Assembly: GCF_001315105.1 (NCBI RefSeq)
Contig: NZ_BAZR01000024.1
Location: forward strand, 17,755 to 81,754
Direction of reading: 5' to 3'
DNA length: 64,000 nt
DNA from: Paenibacillus sp. JCM 10914
GTDB lineage: Bacteria; Bacillota; Bacilli; Paenibacillales; Paenibacillaceae
The notes beneath the pieces were generated by a model, which did no database searches, was not told where the DNA came from, and saw only the letters and a program-made list of their open reading frames with translations. The translations under genes and the position numbers were made by a program. Shown piece by piece: positions 62,446 through 64,000 of the stretch. Numbering within the stretch: the stretch's first letter is position 1; each line of letters starts with the position of its first letter.

Positions 62446-64000
62446 ATGAAGAAATTCACTTCTTTCACTCTACCTTTGGTAGTGAGCTTATTATTATCCG
62501 TATTATTCGTCATACAGAATACAACGTATGCTGCACCAATCGCCGTGGTTAGTCCCGATCCAGAGGATATTACGCCCTTAAAGCCTCCCACGTTTCTTCC
62601 TGATGCCGCGAATGGACCTACTGCCTATCAGAAAAAGATCACAAAACTAGAAGGTCAGAGCAATTCAAATCCTGGAGTGTATTGGTATCAGATCGATGAC
62701 GGAAGGTTCCGCGCAGATAGTTACCGAGCTCCAGGAGGGTATGTTCATGTCAACAATATCGGAACGGATTCCAATCCTTGGCCAGCTGTTGGTGAGGTTT
62801 ATGACAAAATTGAGATGGCGAGAAACCCAATTTATAGGCCGAGTCAGTATGTGGATCATATAGGGACTTCTGTGCATTCCAATAATGTAGTAAATGAGAT
62901 CATTGCTCAAGTAAAAACCGTAGAATTGCGTCAAGATGAAGAATCTGAGATTACTGCGCTAGAAATTACTGATCAAAAAACAGCTGTTCTGATTACTTCC
63001 AAAACAGGCAGGAAAGCAATGAGTTCAAATCTTTACAAGCAGTTCCGGCACGAAGATACCGGTTTGCCGAGATGGAGTCCTTCTTGCGGGTGTTTTCTTC
63101 CATATACCAAGTATATGACGGCCTACTATACGCCACTAAATATATACTGGCGAGCGAGGCCATTGAGCAGAAGAAAATGGAGGTGAAAGGCAAGGCCACG
63201 CTTCGAATCGGAGAGGAAGCTAACTTGCAGGCTCTCGTAGCGACGATGGCTCCCGGATCGAGCGACTATGGCAATCCGGTTAACGTTGCGACACGGGCGA
63301 GTGAGACGGAATGGAGAACGAATTCCGTGGCAACCGTATCCGTCAATAACAGTGGACGTGTCACAGGGGAACGCAAAGGTACGGCACGGATAAGCGCCAT
63401 CTGGAGTAAGGATGGGTATCAACTGACCGCGTCCATCACCATCATAGTAGATGAGAATGGGAGTACCCCGCCGCCTCCAGACCCTTCTACCGCTTCATGC
63501 ACCGCACCCACACCCGGTCAAGCCCTCAACGGGCGGTACATGGACCCGGTCGTCACGGCCCGCATCCTAGCGGATCAGCGCGGAAGCGAACGCTTTGATG
63601 TGCTGCAAGGCATCCCGACCTCCGAGAGCTTGTACGGCAACATTATTGCGCGGAACTACCTCTTTCAGCATACCTTTGTCAACATGAGCGGGGTCTGCAC
63701 GTTCGAAGTCAACATCGAGAAGACTTGGACCCTCAGCTGGGATCCCGGGCAGGAAGGACCGGAAGGTCCGGACGGGAATCCAACCACGATTCCGGACCCC
63801 CAAACCGAGGAAGAAACCGTCACCGAGCGCTACACCGTACAGCGACCTTACTCCTATTGGGTGATCGATAACTTGGAAATCTACCGCATCCAGCAAGGCG
63901 TACTGCGAAATTATGCACTGCCCGGTGAACAGATCACCATCACGCCGCAGGGCTATCAGCCACCGTCGTACAGCACAAACCGCTCCGGGGCCTTCTATCC
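62446..64000 (+). CDS. Secreted protein with Ig-like (Big2-type) domain, frame broken near 63060, runs off window
   Basis: GGGAG precedes an ATG at 62446 giving a signal peptide (FTLPLVVSLLLSVLFVIQNTTYAAP). The first frame stops at 63186, but from about 63060 another frame reads as protein: FAEMESFLRVFSSIYQVYDG then LLYATKYILASEAIEQKKME, continuing open to the window end. One T restored in ACCGGTTTGCC joins them; about 518 residues are then visible and the 3' end is outside. Residues ~240-335 resemble a bacterial Ig-like domain (TATVSVNNSGRVTGERKGTA pattern, with SVATVSVNNSGRVTG). A Pro-rich linker (STPPPPDPSTASC) and a beta-rich region follow. It begins 18 nt after the SLH gene and may be co-expressed as a second surface protein. 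Family not recognised. Confidence 0.78.

Noticed and set aside
1..64000. tRNA, rRNA, insertion sequences, prophage or integrase
   Set aside because: No cloverleaf-like sequence, rRNA segment, transposase motif or terminal inverted repeats were recognised by eye; a scan with dedicated models would be decisive.

Overview
The window reads as a chromosomal segment of a spore-forming, Gram-positive Paenibacillaceae bacterium, most likely Paenibacillus. The grounds are a glmS ribozyme in front of glmS, strong AAGGAGG-type ribosome binding sites, S-layer-homology (SLH) proteins, a collagen-like exosporium protein, a Bacillus-type deo regulon and moderate G+C. No rRNA, tRNA, CRISPR array or insertion sequence was seen.

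Layout. 1-3.7 kb: 3' part of glmM, then a promoter, the self-cleaving glmS ribozyme and glmS. 3.7-12.8 kb: a large synthetase (fatty-acyl-AMP ligase, carrier, then two condensation-adenylation-carrier modules and a thioesterase) that would make a short lipopeptide; GNAT and VOC genes follow. 14.2-31.4 kb: the most unusual region, a divergent two-arm locus. The leftward arm encodes three membrane or membrane-anchored proteins. The rightward arm encodes a secreted/anchored VWA protein, a tubulin/FtsZ-like NTPase, an unknown partner, a membrane VWA protein, a small beta-rich protein, a zinc-ribbon GTPase and a large membrane-anchored GTPase-associated protein. It looks like an envelope-linked NTPase signalling or conflict system. 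31.5-33.7 kb: an ABC exporter with a regulator carrying two MerR DNA-binding domains. 33.8-37.9 kb: a lipoprotein, then a Fur-controlled haem/siderophore uptake operon ending in a HugZ-like haem-degrading enzyme. 38-54 kb: stand-alone genes including DinB, an SLH-anchored GH18 chitinase, MarR plus azoreductase, cardiolipin synthase, an AI-2E family transporter, a BclB-like collagen protein, RNase H, a HAD hydrolase, a DnaA-box cluster, and an AraC/ThuA pair. 54.3-60.9 kb: the deoxynucleoside salvage regulon deoR, deoC-nupC-deoB-deoD-pdp. 61-64 kb: an SLH surface protein and a second secreted protein that runs off the end.

A window-wide feature is that seven genes are interrupted by frameshifts that are all explained by loss of one base (two in the synthetase), often in a GGCC or short homopolymer context, with intact protein sequence resuming at once in the next frame. 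I read these as probable consensus errors and annotate each affected gene as one unit, giving the break point. If the bases are real, all seven genes are broken.

Together the intact modules describe cell-wall precursor supply (GlmM/GlmS), surface display (SLH, collagen-like), iron/haem acquisition, nucleoside catabolism, secondary metabolism and one uncharacterised envelope NTPase system.
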